From Nonomuraea solani (GTDB lineage: Bacteria; Actinomycetota; Actinomycetes; Streptosporangiales; Streptosporangiaceae): a stretch of DNA of 64,000 nt. The notes under the pieces were generated by a model. It saw only the letters and a list, made by a program, of their open reading frames with translations, did not search any database and was not told the DNA's origin. Position 1 is the stretch's first letter. Each line of letters begins with the position of its first letter. This document shows positions 1 through 8,300 of this stretch, in pieces. The stretch lies in assembly GCF_900108335.1 (NCBI RefSeq), contig NZ_FNVT01000024.1, forward strand, positions 1-64,000, in the 5' to 3' direction. The position numbers and the translations under genes are program-made.

Positions 1-73
1 GCCGCTCCGCGGTGGCCAAGATCACCTCCCGCGTCGCGGCCCCCCGCTCGGGCCGCGCAGTCCTGCCCGCCAT
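1..73 (-). CDS. TetR-family transcriptional regulator, N-terminus only (runs off the left edge)
   Basis: Read on the minus strand from the ATG at 73, the first 24 codons give a short basic leader followed by TREVILATAER, the typical start of helix 1 in a TetR DNA-binding domain. A purine-rich ribosome-binding site (GGGAGGAG) sits just upstream. The gene diverges from the MFS exporter gene at 175, a usual layout for a TetR repressor and the efflux or P450 operon it controls. Only the first helix is visible, so the family call rests on few residues plus context; the effector cannot be inferred. Confidence 0.6.
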   Translation of the reverse strand, partial: MAGRTARPERGAATREVILATAER

Positions 74-121
74 CACCCTCTCCTCCCTGTCCACCTCACC
101 GCATCGTAGGCGCCACCCATG

Positions 122-137
122 TAAATCATATGGTTTA
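122..137. promoter_or_regulatory. Imperfect 16-bp palindrome, probable TetR operator
   Basis: TAAATCATATGGTTTA is a 16-bp inverted repeat centred on CATATG with one mismatched pair. It lies in an AT-rich stretch between the divergent TetR and MFS starts, where an autoregulating TetR protein would bind. No clear -35/-10 pair could be assigned with confidence. Function is inferred from position and symmetry. Confidence 0.5.
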
Positions 138-174
138 ATCGAATCAATCACACGCTTTATCCGGAGGCTTTGCC

Positions 175-1602
175 GTGCCCCACACTCTCGCCAGACCCAC
201 CGACCCCCGGGAGTCCGCGCCGCCGCGGCCGGGCGGGCTCGTCGCGGTCCTGGCCTTCGCCGGGATCGTCACCGCCTCCATGCAGACCCTGGTCATCCCG
301 CTGGTCCCGCGCCTCCCCGCCCTGCTGGGCGCCTCCCCCGCCGACGCCACCTGGGCGGTAACCGCCACCCTGCTCGCCGCCGCGGTGGCCACCCCCGTGG
401 TGGGCCGGCTGGGCGACATGGTCGGCAAGCGCCGCATGCTGCTCATCAGCCTCGCCCTGCTGACGGCCGGCTCGGCGATCGCCGCCCTGTCCACCGGCCT
501 GACCCCGATGATCGTCGGACGGGCGCTGCAAGGACTGTCGGCCGGGGTGATCCCGCTCGGCATCAGCATCATGCGCGACGAACTGCCACCCGAACGCCTC
601 GGCACCGCCACCGCCACCATGAGCTCCTCCATGGGCATCGGCGGCGCCATCGGCCTGCCCGCCGCCGCACTCATCGCCGACCACGCCGACTGGCACATCC
701 TGTTCTGGATCTCCGCCGGACTCGGCGCCATCGCGGCGGTGCTGGTGCTCACCCTCATCCCGGAATCCCGCGTCCGCACGGGCGGCCGCTTCGATCTCAT
801 CGGCGCCGCCGGCCTGTCCACCATCCTGGTCTGCCTGCTCCTGGCCATCTCCAAAGGCACCGACTGGGGCTGGACCAGCGCCGCCACCCTCGGCCTGCTC
901 ACCACCGCCGCCATCGTGCTGCCCGCCTGGGCCTGGTGGCAACGACGCACCCGGCACCCCCTGATCGACCTGCGCACCAGCACCCAACGCCAAGTACTGC
1001 TCACCAACCTGTCCTCCGCCACCTTCGGCTTCGCGATGTTCGGCTTGTCCCTCGTGCTGCCGCAACTGCTGCAACTGCCCACCACCACCGGCTACGGCCT
1101 CGGCCAGAGCATGCTCACCGTCGGCCTCGTCCTCGCACCCCAGGGCCTGGTCATGATGGTCGTCTCCCGCTGGTCGGCCCGCATCTCCGCCACCCACGGC
1201 CCCAACATCACCCTCATGCTCGGCGCCCTCGTCGTCGCCACCGGCTACGGCCTGGCCATCGTGCTCATGTCGGCCATCTGGCACCTCGTACTGGTCGCCT
1301 GCATCCTCGGCGCCGGCGTCGGACTCGCCTACGGCGCCATGCCCGCCCTCGTCATGGCCGCCGTCCCGATATCCGAAACCGCCGCCGCCAACAGCCTCAA
1401 CACCCTCATGCGCGCCATTGGCACCTCCGTCTCCAGCGCGCTCGCCGGCACCGTCCTGGCCCACCTGACCATCACCCTTGGCGGCACCACCCTCCCTTCC
1501 CAGAACGGCCTGCGCACGGTCCTGGCCATCTGCGCCGGCGCCGCCCTCGCGGCCCTCGCCATCGCCGCCTTCCTGCCCCGACAACGTAAGGACGAACGAT
1601 GA
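175..1602 (+). CDS. MFS drug-efflux-type transporter (DHA2/EmrB-QacA-like)
   Basis: 475-residue integral membrane protein with about 12-14 hydrophobic segments. The loop between the second and third segments carries the MFS motif A form GRLGDMVGKRR, and PESRVRTGG marks the central loop after segment six, as in proton-driven drug exporters of the DHA2 group. The GTG start at 175 follows GGAGG at 163-167. The stop overlaps the ferredoxin start (ATGA at 1599-1602), so it is translationally coupled to the P450 redox genes. Known family role: proton-coupled export of small hydrophobic molecules. Inferred role: export of the substrate or product of the downstream P450, under the divergent TetR. Confidence 0.9.
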   Translation: MPHTLARPTDPRESAPPRPGGLVAVLAFAGIVTASMQTLVIPLVPRLPALLGASPADATWAVTATLLAAAVATPVVGRLGDMVGKRRMLLISLALLTAGSAIAALSTGLTPMIVGRALQGLSAGVIPLGISIMRDELPPERLGTATATMSSSMGIGGAIGLPAAALIADHADWHILFWISAGLGAIAAVLVLTLIPESRVRTGGRFDLIGAAGLSTILVCLLLAISKGTDWGWTSAATLGLLTTAAIVLPAWAWWQRRTRHPLIDLRTSTQRQVLLTNLSSATFGFAMFGLSLVLPQLLQLPTTTGYGLGQSMLTVGLVLAPQGLVMMVVSRWSARISATHGPNITLMLGALVVATGYGLAIVLMSAIWHLVLVACILGAGVGLAYGAMPALVMAAVPISETAAANSLNTLMRAIGTSVSSALAGTVLAHLTITLGGTTLPSQNGLRTVLAICAGAALAALAIAAFLPRQRKDER

Positions 1603-1799
1603 AAGTGACTATTGACCAGGACAAATGCTGCGGCGCCGGTACGTGCGTGCTGCTCGCGCCGGACGTGTTCGACCAGCGCGACGAGGACGGCATCGTGATC
1701 CTGCTGAACGAACGGCCGTCCGAAGAGCTCCACCCGGCCGTCCGCGAGTCCGCCGACGTCTGCCCCGGAGCGGCGATCTTCCTGAGCGAGGACGCGTGA
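1599..1799 (+). CDS. Ferredoxin, [3Fe-4S] type, P450 partner
   Basis: 66-residue soluble ferredoxin. Cys10, Cys16 and Cys55 (the last in DVCPGAAI) fit the three ligands of a [3Fe-4S] cluster; Cys11 is an extra cysteine next to the first ligand. The N-terminal MKVTIDQDKC and the acidic body are typical of single-cluster ferredoxins that feed electrons to actinomycete cytochromes P450. It overlaps the transporter stop upstream and the reductase start downstream by four bases each, so MFS, ferredoxin, reductase and P450 form one tightly coupled operon. Confidence 0.93.
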   Translation: MKVTIDQDKCCGAGTCVLLAPDVFDQRDEDGIVILLNERPSEELHPAVRESADVCPGAAIFLSEDA

Positions 1800-2980
1800 A
1801 CACCCCGGACCACGTGCTCGTGGTCGGCGCCTCCGCCGCCGGGCTGGCCACCGTCGAGGCCCTGCGCCGCAAGGGCCACACGGGCCGGATCACCGTGCTC
1901 GGCGCCGAACCCCACCTGCCCTACGACCGGCCGCCGCTGTCCAAACAGGTCCTGTCCGGCGCCTGGGAACCCGAGCGTGCCCAGTTGCGGCAGCCCGCCG
2001 CGCTGTCCGCGCTCGACGCCGAGTTCATCCTCGGCGACCCGGCGACCGACCTGGACGTCCCGGCCCGTACCGTGCGCACCGCGGCGGGCCGCGTTCTGAG
2101 CGCCGGCGCCGTGGTCGTGGCCACCGGGCTGCGGTCCCGTACGCTGCCGGGGCAGGCGGGCCTGGCCGGAGTGCACGTGCTTCGCACGCTCGATGACGCG
2201 CTCGCGCTGCGTACGGACCTGCCGTCCTGCTCGCGTCTGGTCGTCGTCGGCGACGGCGTGCTCGGCGCCGAGGTCGCCGCCACCGCGCGTGGCATGGGCG
2301 TCTCGGTGACCCTGGCCGGACCGCAACCGGCGCCGCTGGCCTGCCAGCTCGGACAACCCGTCGCCGGCCTGCTCGCCGACCTGCACACCGAACGCGGCGT
2401 CGACCTGCGGCTCGGCGCCCCGGTCAGCGAACTGACCGAACGGCACGGCCGCGTCACCGGCGTACGCCTGGCGACCGGCGACGTGCTGCCCGCCGACGTG
2501 GTCGTGGTCGCCTTCGGCGCCACCCCGGCCACCGAGTGGCTCGCCGGCAGCGGGCTCGACCTGGACGACGGGCTGGTGTGCGACTCCCGCTGCCGCGCGG
2601 CCGACGGCATTTACGCGGTCGGCGACGTGGCCCGCTGGCACCACGAAACCCTGGGCAGGCCGGTACGGCTGGAGAACCGCACCAACGCCACCGAACAGGC
2701 CATCGCCGTCGCCGGCACCATCCTCGGCGACGACCGCCCCTACACCCCGATCCCCTACTTCTGGACCGACCAGTTCGACGCCAAGATCCACGTGCACGGC
2801 ACGCTTTCCCCGGACGCCGAGGTGTCCATCGTGGAAGGCAACCTGGCCGAACGCCGCTTCGTCGCCACCTACCACAGAGACGGCCAGGTCACCGGCGTCC
2901 TGGGCTGGAACATGCCCAAACAGGCCCGGCAACACCGGCAGCAGCTCACCGCGGCCTCCCTGGTCGCCGGATCCGCATGA
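1796..2980 (+). CDS. FAD-dependent ferredoxin reductase
   Basis: 394-residue flavoprotein of the pyridine nucleotide-disulfide oxidoreductase / ferredoxin reductase family (RhodA, BphA4, PdR type). The N-terminal FAD fold is VVGASAAGLATVEALR, the NAD(P)H fold is VVVGDGVLGAEVAA, and the second FAD contact is IYAVGDVARW. The C-terminal third carries the usual reductase domain. I chose the GTG at 1796 because it overlaps the ferredoxin stop (GTGA) and starts one residue ahead of the FAD strand; no upstream start is needed. It passes electrons from NAD(P)H to the ferredoxin at 1599 and so to the P450 at 2997. Confidence 0.93.
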   Translation: MNTPDHVLVVGASAAGLATVEALRRKGHTGRITVLGAEPHLPYDRPPLSKQVLSGAWEPERAQLRQPAALSALDAEFILGDPATDLDVPARTVRTAAGRVLSAGAVVVATGLRSRTLPGQAGLAGVHVLRTLDDALALRTDLPSCSRLVVVGDGVLGAEVAATARGMGVSVTLAGPQPAPLACQLGQPVAGLLADLHTERGVDLRLGAPVSELTERHGRVTGVRLATGDVLPADVVVVAFGATPATEWLAGSGLDLDDGLVCDSRCRAADGIYAVGDVARWHHETLGRPVRLENRTNATEQAIAVAGTILGDDRPYTPIPYFWTDQFDAKIHVHGTLSPDAEVSIVEGNLAERRFVATYHRDGQVTGVLGWNMPKQARQHRQQLTAASLVAGSA

Positions 2981-2996
2981 CTTCGAGGAGGAACCA

Positions 2997-4223
2997 GTGA
3001 CGACCTACCCTGAGTACGACATCGCCAGGTCCGCGACGTGCCCGCTCGACCCGGCGCCCGCGATGCGGGCCCGGCAGGAGGAGGGCCCGCTGACCCGGGT
3101 CCGGCTGTGGGACGGCAGCACGTCGTGGCTGGTGACCGGCCACGCGGCGCACCGCGCCGTACTCGGCCACCCCGACGTCAGCGTCGAGCCCGCGCGCGGC
3201 ATCCCGAGGCTGTCCCCTGCGGAGGCGGCCGCGATGGAGAGCATGGCGGCCGCCGCGGAAGAGGGCTCGGCCGGGCTCGGCTTCATCATGATGGACGACC
3301 CCGAGCACGCCCGGCTGCGGCGGATGGTCACCTCGGCGTTCACCGTCAAGCGGGTGGAGGCGATGCGGCCGGCCACCCAGCGGATCGCGGACGACCTGAT
3401 CGACGCCATGCTCGCCGGGCCGAAGCCCGCCGATCTGGTGGAGGCGTTCGCGCTGCCGCTGCCGTCGCTGGTCATCTCGAACCTGCTCGGGGTGCCGTAC
3501 GACGAACACGAGTTCTTCCAGGGAAACAGCAAGACCATCATCAACCGCAACTCGACGCCCGAGGAGCGGGGACAGGCGCAGTATCGACTGGCCGTGTACC
3601 TGGACGGGCTGATCGGCGAGAAGCTCGACAATCCCGGCGACGACCTGCTGTCCGGGCTGGTCGAGCGGATCAAGGCCGGTGAGCTGTCACGGCCGGAAGC
3701 GGCCCGCATGGGTGTGCTGATGTTGTTCGCGGGGCACGAGACCACGGCCAACATGATCGCCCTGGGCACGCTGGCCCTGCTGCAGCACCCCGACCAGCTC
3801 GAACTCGTCCGCGACGGCGACCCCAGGCTGGTGACCTCGGCGGTCGAGGAGCTGCTGCGCTACCTCACGATCACGCACGGCGGGCTGCGCCGGGTGGCTC
3901 TGGCGGACATCGAGATCGCCGGCCAGACCATCAAGGCCGGTGAGGGCATCGTCGTGGTCAACGAGACCGCCAACCGCGACCCGGCCGTCTTCCCCGACCC
4001 CGACCGGCTCGACGTCCAGCGCGACGCGCGCCGCCAGGTGGCCTTCGGCTTCGGGGTGCACCAGTGCCTGGGGCAGCCGCTGGCGCGGATGGAGCTGCAG
4101 GTCGCCTACACCACCCTGCTGCGGCGCGTTCCGACGCTGGCGCTCGCCGCCGGGGTGGACCAGATCCCGTTCAAGCACGACGGGTTCGTCTACGGCGCCT
4201 ACGAGCTGCCCGTCGCCTGGTGA
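2997..4223 (+). CDS. Cytochrome P450 monooxygenase
   Basis: 408-residue soluble bacterial P450. The I-helix oxygen-binding motif is AGHETT (about 245-250), the K-helix ExxR is E285-x-x-R288, and the heme-binding loop is FGFGVHQCLG with Cys357 as thiolate ligand. All key residues are present and the length is normal. The GTG at 2997 has a good GAGGAGG site upstream. A dedicated ferredoxin and reductase lie directly upstream, so the complete three-component system is encoded here. The substrate is not evident; the linked exporter suggests detoxification or tailoring of a hydrophobic compound. Confidence 0.96.
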   Translation: MTTYPEYDIARSATCPLDPAPAMRARQEEGPLTRVRLWDGSTSWLVTGHAAHRAVLGHPDVSVEPARGIPRLSPAEAAAMESMAAAAEEGSAGLGFIMMDDPEHARLRRMVTSAFTVKRVEAMRPATQRIADDLIDAMLAGPKPADLVEAFALPLPSLVISNLLGVPYDEHEFFQGNSKTIINRNSTPEERGQAQYRLAVYLDGLIGEKLDNPGDDLLSGLVERIKAGELSRPEAARMGVLMLFAGHETTANMIALGTLALLQHPDQLELVRDGDPRLVTSAVEELLRYLTITHGGLRRVALADIEIAGQTIKAGEGIVVVNETANRDPAVFPDPDRLDVQRDARRQVAFGFGVHQCLGQPLARMELQVAYTTLLRRVPTLALAAGVDQIPFKHDGFVYGAYELPVAW

Positions 4224-4283
4224 CACTAGGAAGATCGGTGGCTTCGGGTGTTCTATGGTCTGATCCGATGTGAAAGGACCCTT

Positions 4284-4901
4284 ATGGAACACGGCGAAGA
4301 GCTGATCGAGCGGGTGCACGCGCTGCTGGCGGCACCCCGGCCCTGGTCCATCACCCAGGTCGGCGACCCGGTGCTGCGCGGCACGGCCGAGCCGTACGAC
4401 GGCCAGCTTCCCGACGGGCTGCTGCGTGAGCTGCTCGACGCGATGTTCCGGCACCTGCCGGGCGTCGGGGTGGGGCTCGCCGCGCCGCAGATCGGCATCC
4501 CGCTGGCGCTGGCCGTCATCGAGGACGTCGCCGACGTGCCGCCGGAGCTCGCCGCGGAGCGCGAACGCGTGCCCCAGCCGGCGCTGGAGCTCGTCAACCC
4601 CGTCGTCACTCCGCTGGGGTCGCGCTACCACGCGTTCTACGAGGGGTGCCTGAGCGTCGAAGGGCTGACGGCCGTGGTCCCGCGTCACACGCAGGTCCAT
4701 CTGTCGGCCCTCGACGGGGGCGGGCGGGCGTACGAGCTGGAGCTGTCCGGCTGGCCGGCGCGGATCGCCCAGCACGAGACCGACCACCTGAACGGCGTCC
4801 TGTACCTGGATCGGGCGGAACCGCGCTCCCTGTCGACCACCGACAACTACGAACGCTTCTGCGCCGGGCGGTTCGCGGCGAAGGAGAACGCGCGCGGGTG
4901 A
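4284..4901 (+). CDS. def: Peptide deformylase
   Basis: 205-residue peptide deformylase, which removes the formyl group from nascent N-terminal methionine. All three signature motifs are intact: GVGLAAPQIG (about 62-71), EGCLSV with metal ligand Cys122, and QHETDH with His164, catalytic Glu165 and His168. I prefer the ATG at 4284, preceded by GAAAGGA, over an in-frame ATG at 4248 that would add 12 non-family residues. Actinomycetes often carry several copies; this one may be accessory. It lies 60 bp after the P450. Its 3' end overlaps the remnant of a converging MFS gene. Confidence 0.95.
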   Translation: MEHGEELIERVHALLAAPRPWSITQVGDPVLRGTAEPYDGQLPDGLLRELLDAMFRHLPGVGVGLAAPQIGIPLALAVIEDVADVPPELAAERERVPQPALELVNPVVTPLGSRYHAFYEGCLSVEGLTAVVPRHTQVHLSALDGGGRAYELELSGWPARIAQHETDHLNGVLYLDRAEPRSLSTTDNYERFCAGRFAAKENARG

Positions 4902-5709
4902 CCGGGCGCGCGGGGGTCTGACAATCTCCCGAGAATCAGGGTGACCGCGGCCGAGGCCGCGGTCAAGATCGCCATCGCCGTCGCGGGTGAGGTGAGCTGC
5001 GCGGCGGTCCCGGCGATCAGCGCGCCCACGCCCTGCATGGTGAGCATGCCCGAGGAATGCAGCCCGAGCGCGTGCCCGCTCAGCTCCTCGGGGGTCAGCG
5101 CCATCAGCCTCTCCTGCAGCAGCAGGCTCGCCCCGTACCCGATCGAGGCCGCCGCGACCACGGCCATCGCCACGGGCGGCCCCGGGCGCAGAGCGAAGAT
5201 CGTGTACGGCAGGGCGAGCAGCAGCAACAGGGGCACCCCGAGCCGCGCCCGCCACGACGGCGGCACGAACCGCCCGGCCAGCACGTCACCGGCCAGCATC
5301 CCGGCGGCGGCCGCGGCGAACAACGGCCCGGCGTGCGCGGGCGCGTACGGGACGAACAGGGACTCACATCCGACGATCAGCCCGTTCGGCACCCACAGCG
5401 CCAGGAACACGTACCGGCGCTGCCGCGACGACCACAGCCGGGCGTTGCCCCGCCAGGTGTCGCGCACCGACAGGCGACCGGCGGCGCGCGGCGGCCTGCG
5501 GGTGAGCCCGAAGCGGGCGGCGACCGCCGCGGCCAGGTAGAGGCCGGCGCCCGCGAGCAGCGTGCCGCGCGGCGACAGCACCGCCATCAGCACGCCACCG
5601 GCCGCGAACCCGAAGATCTGCATGACGCCGGCCGACGCGTTCACGACCGACCTGCCGAGCAGGAAGCCGTCCCGGTCGAGGATCTCGTTGAGCAGCCCGT
5701 ACCGCTCTC
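4847..5709 (-). pseudogene. MFS transporter, 5'-truncated remnant
   Basis: The minus-strand frame from about 5709 to 4847 encodes roughly 285 residues with six to eight membrane segments and MFS-like loops, but no N-terminal half. Residues before the possible GTG at 5644 still read as transporter (RYGLLNEILDRDG, then LLGRSVVNASAG), so the true 5' end lay further upstream and has been lost. Homology stops at about 5709, where a plus-strand ArsR remnant begins. ArsR regulators commonly diverge from MFS genes, so one deletion removed both 5' ends. The 3' end overlaps the deformylase gene by 55 bp. Confidence 0.75.
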
Positions 5710-5919
5710 GGGGCGGCGCGGGCGGGCGTGCTCGTGCTGCTGGACACCCCGAAGAGCACCACCCAGCTCGTGGCGCTCACCGGGCAGGGGCTCGGCTCGG
5801 TGGGGCGCCACCTGAGGGTGCTGCTCGACGCGGGCCTGGTGGAGCGGCGGCGCGTCGGGCAGTCCGTGCTGTACGACCGCACGGAGGCCGGCGACCTCCT
5901 CGTGAACGCGGGCCGCTGA
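5707..5919 (+). pseudogene. ArsR-family regulator, 5'-truncated remnant
   Basis: About 70 residues of a winged-helix regulator: GVLVLLDTPKSTTQL (helices 2-3), GLGSVGRHLRVLLDAGLVERRR (recognition helix and wing, shown here in full as it is the key motif region) and SVLYDRT (wing strand). The start of a normal ArsR protein, and any sensory N-terminus, is missing. The frame is open back to the junction near 5709 and could start at the GTG at 5728, but that would give only 63 residues and no complete first helix. Read together with the truncated MFS gene on the other strand, it marks an internal deletion of a divergent regulator-transporter pair. Confidence 0.65.
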
Positions 5920-5961
5920 TACCGGCCGTACTGTTGACCCGCCCCGGCGTACGATGGGGGC

Positions 5962-6147
5962 ATGAGCCGACGAGCCGTCGCGTTGCTGGCGGTCGCCGCC
6001 GCGCTCGTGCTGGCGGCGGCGACCATCGTGATCATCCGGGCGAGCGATCCCGGCGACGCGGCCCGGGGATCGTGGAACGACCAATCCCCCGAGGACGTCG
6101 CGTCCTACTGGACCACCGAACGCATGCGTGAGGCCAGTCCGGGCTGA
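5962..6147 (+). CDS. Small membrane-anchored or exported protein with a protease-propeptide-like tail
   Basis: 61-residue protein: a short basic N-terminus (MSRR), one hydrophobic segment (about 5-26, rich in Ala/Val/Leu) and a 35-residue tail ending VASYWTTERMREASPG. The tail matches the propeptide of the protease encoded tail-to-tail at 6152-7192 (LLDFWTEDRMRAATP). This W-T-x-x-R-M-R-x-A-x-P pattern is common at the propeptide start of secreted trypsin-like proteases of actinomycetes. The stop falls just after the motif. It may be a gene cut off by an early stop, or a free-standing propeptide or inhibitor. The intact start and signal segment argue that it is still translated. Confidence 0.6.
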   Translation: MSRRAVALLAVAAALVLAAATIVIIRASDPGDAARGSWNDQSPEDVASYWTTERMREASPG

Positions 6148-6151
6148 GCGC

Positions 6152-7192
6152 TCAGCGGACCGACACGTCGTTGAAGACGTTGATGGCGCCGTCACCGTGG
6201 TTCGCCGACTTCGCGACGATGTTGGTGGGCGCCCCGTTGGCGAAGTCGCGGTGGCTGTAGGCGCCGATGATGTAGCCCCAGCCCCGGCTCACCTGCAGGT
6301 CCTGCAGCCAGGGCCCGCCGCTGGCCCCGTGGTGCATGTCGCAGTTGATGTGGATGCGGTCGTCGGACGAGCTCGCGCGGGTGGTGTTGCCGAGGCAGTA
6401 CCACAGGTCGTTGCCGCTGAAGTCGGTGCGCTGGTAGCCGTCCTGCGGGAAGCCGAAGGTGTTGACGCCGCTCCACGCCTGGCCCTGGTTGAACTTGTAG
6501 CCCTGCGAGCCCGTCCAGTCCTGCAGGTTGCCGTGGGCGGGCTGGGAGTTGAACGCGATGGCGGCGACGTCGTAGCGCAGGTTCCCGCTGTCCTGCCAGC
6601 CGATCGTGGTGTTGGCGTACCGCCACGTCCACCGGCCCCACGGCTCTCTGTTGTTGTCGGCGTCGGGGACGAAGATGATGTTGCGGAAGTAGTTTCCGGT
6701 GCCCCCGCCACCGGCGTGGATGCAGTGACCGGCCGTCCACACCGTGCTGCGATTGCTGGCGTTGATGACGCTGCCGCTGCAGTAGCCGTTGGTGTTGTTG
6801 GTGCGGGTGAAGTAGATCTTGCCGATCGTGATGGCGGGCATGCTCCCCTGCTGCCCCCACCGTTCGGCCTTCGAGCCGGCCAGCGGACCCTTCTCCGAGC
6901 TCGTGCCGAGCCGCTTCGCCGGCAGCGAGCCCTCGGCGGCCAGGCCCGGCAGGACGTTCTCGACCTGCTCCTGGATCTGCTTGGGGTCCGCCACCGGGAC
7001 CGGCTCCGGCGTGGCCGCGCGCATGCGGTCCTCGGTCCAGAAGTCGAGCAGGCTTTGGGTTTGTGCCTTGTTCACCACCCCGGCCGCCGGTGCGGAGGGC
7101 TTCTCCGCGGCGGCCGACGCGGTCGCGCTCATCCCCGAGACGGCCAGCAATGTGGCTAAGACGATTGCGGCGTGCCTTGAGCGTGGCTGCAT
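6152..7192 (-). CDS. Secreted trypsin-like serine protease (S1 family)
   Basis: 346-residue preproprotein. A Sec signal peptide (about 1-28, ending TASAAAE) is followed by a propeptide with FWTEDRMRAATP, then a chymotrypsin-fold protease. The triad is visible: His156 in WTAGHCIH, Asp208 in YDVAAIAF and Ser291 in HGASGGPW. The ATG at 7192 is preceded by AGGAAAGGAAG. A longer reading from 7291 would put about 33 polar residues ahead of the signal peptide and is rejected. It should act outside the cell. It converges on the small gene at 5962 with a four-base gap. Confidence 0.93.
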   Translation of the reverse strand: MQPRSRHAAIVLATLLAVSGMSATASAAAEKPSAPAAGVVNKAQTQSLLDFWTEDRMRAATPEPVPVADPKQIQEQVENVLPGLAAEGSLPAKRLGTSSEKGPLAGSKAERWGQQGSMPAITIGKIYFTRTNNTNGYCSGSVINASNRSTVWTAGHCIHAGGGGTGNYFRNIIFVPDADNNREPWGRWTWRYANTTIGWQDSGNLRYDVAAIAFNSQPAHGNLQDWTGSQGYKFNQGQAWSGVNTFGFPQDGYQRTDFSGNDLWYCLGNTTRASSSDDRIHINCDMHHGASGGPWLQDLQVSRGWGYIIGAYSHRDFANGAPTNIVAKSANHGDGAINVFNDVSVR

Positions 7193-7433
7193 GATCTTCC
7201 TTTCCTGAAAGCGATTCTGGCGAACTTTTACATGTTGAGTTCGGAATCGCCGGTTGGGAAGGGCTATTTCGGTGAATTTTCTTCTTCGCATGCCACGTGA
7301 TAGGAAAAGGCGATCTCTTTGTTCGGAGCATGAGCTTCCGTGCGGACGCCCTGAGCGCGCCGGGACGTATCACGATGAGGTGCCGGACAGCGAGGAATAA
7401 CCCGCTGAAAGAATCGCAGGGACGGCTGGGGAA
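7193..7433. other. Non-coding stretch upstream of the protease gene
   Basis: A comparatively AT-rich region that should hold the minus-strand promoter of the serine protease. No convincing -35/-10 pair, operator or conserved coding frame was found. Confidence 0.4.
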
Positions 7434-7721
7434 TCATCGCGACGGCCGCGCCCAGCGGAGGATGCGTGGTCCGGTCGGGAATGGCGGTGAGCAGCACACC
7501 GCCGGGCCGGGGTGACGCGCATGTAGCCGAAGTCCAGCGCCCGATCGGATTCCGAGCCCTTCCAGCCAGGCCAGGTCATCATTCACCTGGTCGGTCCCGG
7601 TGGCCGGGAATTGCTCGTCGCTCCATTTTCCGTGCCGCTTTCCCGGCGCGGCGAGAGCCGCCCACAGCGGGTCCTGGGCACCGGGTTTCGTCCGGTCCGC
7701 CGCCATCTGGTCAAGGATCAT
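7434..7721 (-). pseudogene. Decayed SAM-dependent methyltransferase-like gene
   Basis: The minus strand from 7721 reads as a plausible N-terminus (DEQFPATG, then VNDDLAWLEGLGIRSG). At about 7545 the coding signal moves to another frame, which continues RALDFGYMRVT. This resembles motif I of class I methyltransferases (normally LDFGCGxGR) with the glycine loop partly deleted. No further methyltransferase motif follows in any frame. I read this as a relic with at least one frameshift and an internal deletion. The family call rests on one damaged motif. Confidence 0.4.
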
Positions 7722-7789
7722 GAGAAAACCGTAGGAAAATCCGGACGCCCTTTCTTGCCAACGGGAAGGACTTTTCCGAGTGGGATCGG

Positions 7790-8212
7790 TCAGGTGCTGG
7801 GGCCGAGGATGGCGGTGGCGCGGATCTCGACGCGCATTTTCGGGGCGCCGAGGGCCGCGACGCCGATCTCGGTCCAGATGGGCGCGCGATCGCCCATCCG
7901 CTCGCGGAACTGCGCCACCATGACGCGGTTGTGGACCTCACCGATGAAGTCGGCGGCGTCGGGAATGTGGTAGGAGTCCACGGCGACGACGTCCCGCCAC
8001 GTGGCGCCGGCCAGGGCGAGGGTGCGCTCGACGTTCTCGAAGGCCTGGACGATCTCGGCTTCGAGATCCTCGGGAAAGTTCCAGTCGTCGTCCCATCCTC
8101 CCTGCCCCGAGGTCTCGACCCGGTCGCCGATCCGGACCGCCTGGTGGTAGTGCATGTTGGCGAGCTGCGTCTCCCCATAGCCGGGCGTGGCGAAGAACTC
8201 GGGCTTGCTCAT
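7790..8212 (-). CDS. RidA/YjgF/YER057c/UK114 family protein
   Basis: 140-residue soluble protein of the Rid superfamily (reactive imine/enamine deaminase type). The C-terminal strand MRVEIRATAILG keeps the arginine that binds the carboxylate of imine substrates in RidA proteins. Central RTLALAGATWRDVV and the hydrophobic strand HNRVMVAQF also fit. It diverges from a MarR regulator at 8301, and the 88-bp gap holds two matching palindromes. RidA proteins remove reactive enamines made by PLP enzymes; many actinomycete paralogues serve specialised pathways, so the substrate here is open. Confidence 0.88.
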   Translation of the reverse strand: MSKPEFFATPGYGETQLANMHYHQAVRIGDRVETSGQGGWDDDWNFPEDLEAEIVQAFENVERTLALAGATWRDVVAVDSYHIPDAADFIGEVHNRVMVAQFRERMGDRAPIWTEIGVAALGAPKMRVEIRATAILGPST

Positions 8213-8231
8213 GGTGATCCCTCCACAGTTG

Positions 8232-8247
8232 ACTTCACGTGTGAAGT
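8232..8247. promoter_or_regulatory. MarR operator 1
   Basis: ACTTCACGTGTGAAGT: perfect 7-bp arms (ACTTCAC / GTGAAGT) around a 2-bp centre, between the divergent ridA-like and marR-like starts. The site at 8259-8274 is its exact reverse complement, 27 bp away centre to centre. This is the expected form of a MarR dimer site. Confidence 0.8.
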
Positions 8248-8258
8248 GACCGTATCAG

Positions 8259-8274
8259 ACTTCACACGTGAAGT
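8259..8274. promoter_or_regulatory. MarR operator 2
   Basis: ACTTCACACGTGAAGT, the reverse complement of the 8232-8247 site, with the same 7-bp arms. It lies 27 bp before the marR start, so binding here should repress the regulator's own gene as well as the ridA-like gene. Confidence 0.8.
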
Positions 8275-8300
8275 CAGAGTCGCTCGATAAGCTGACCCCT

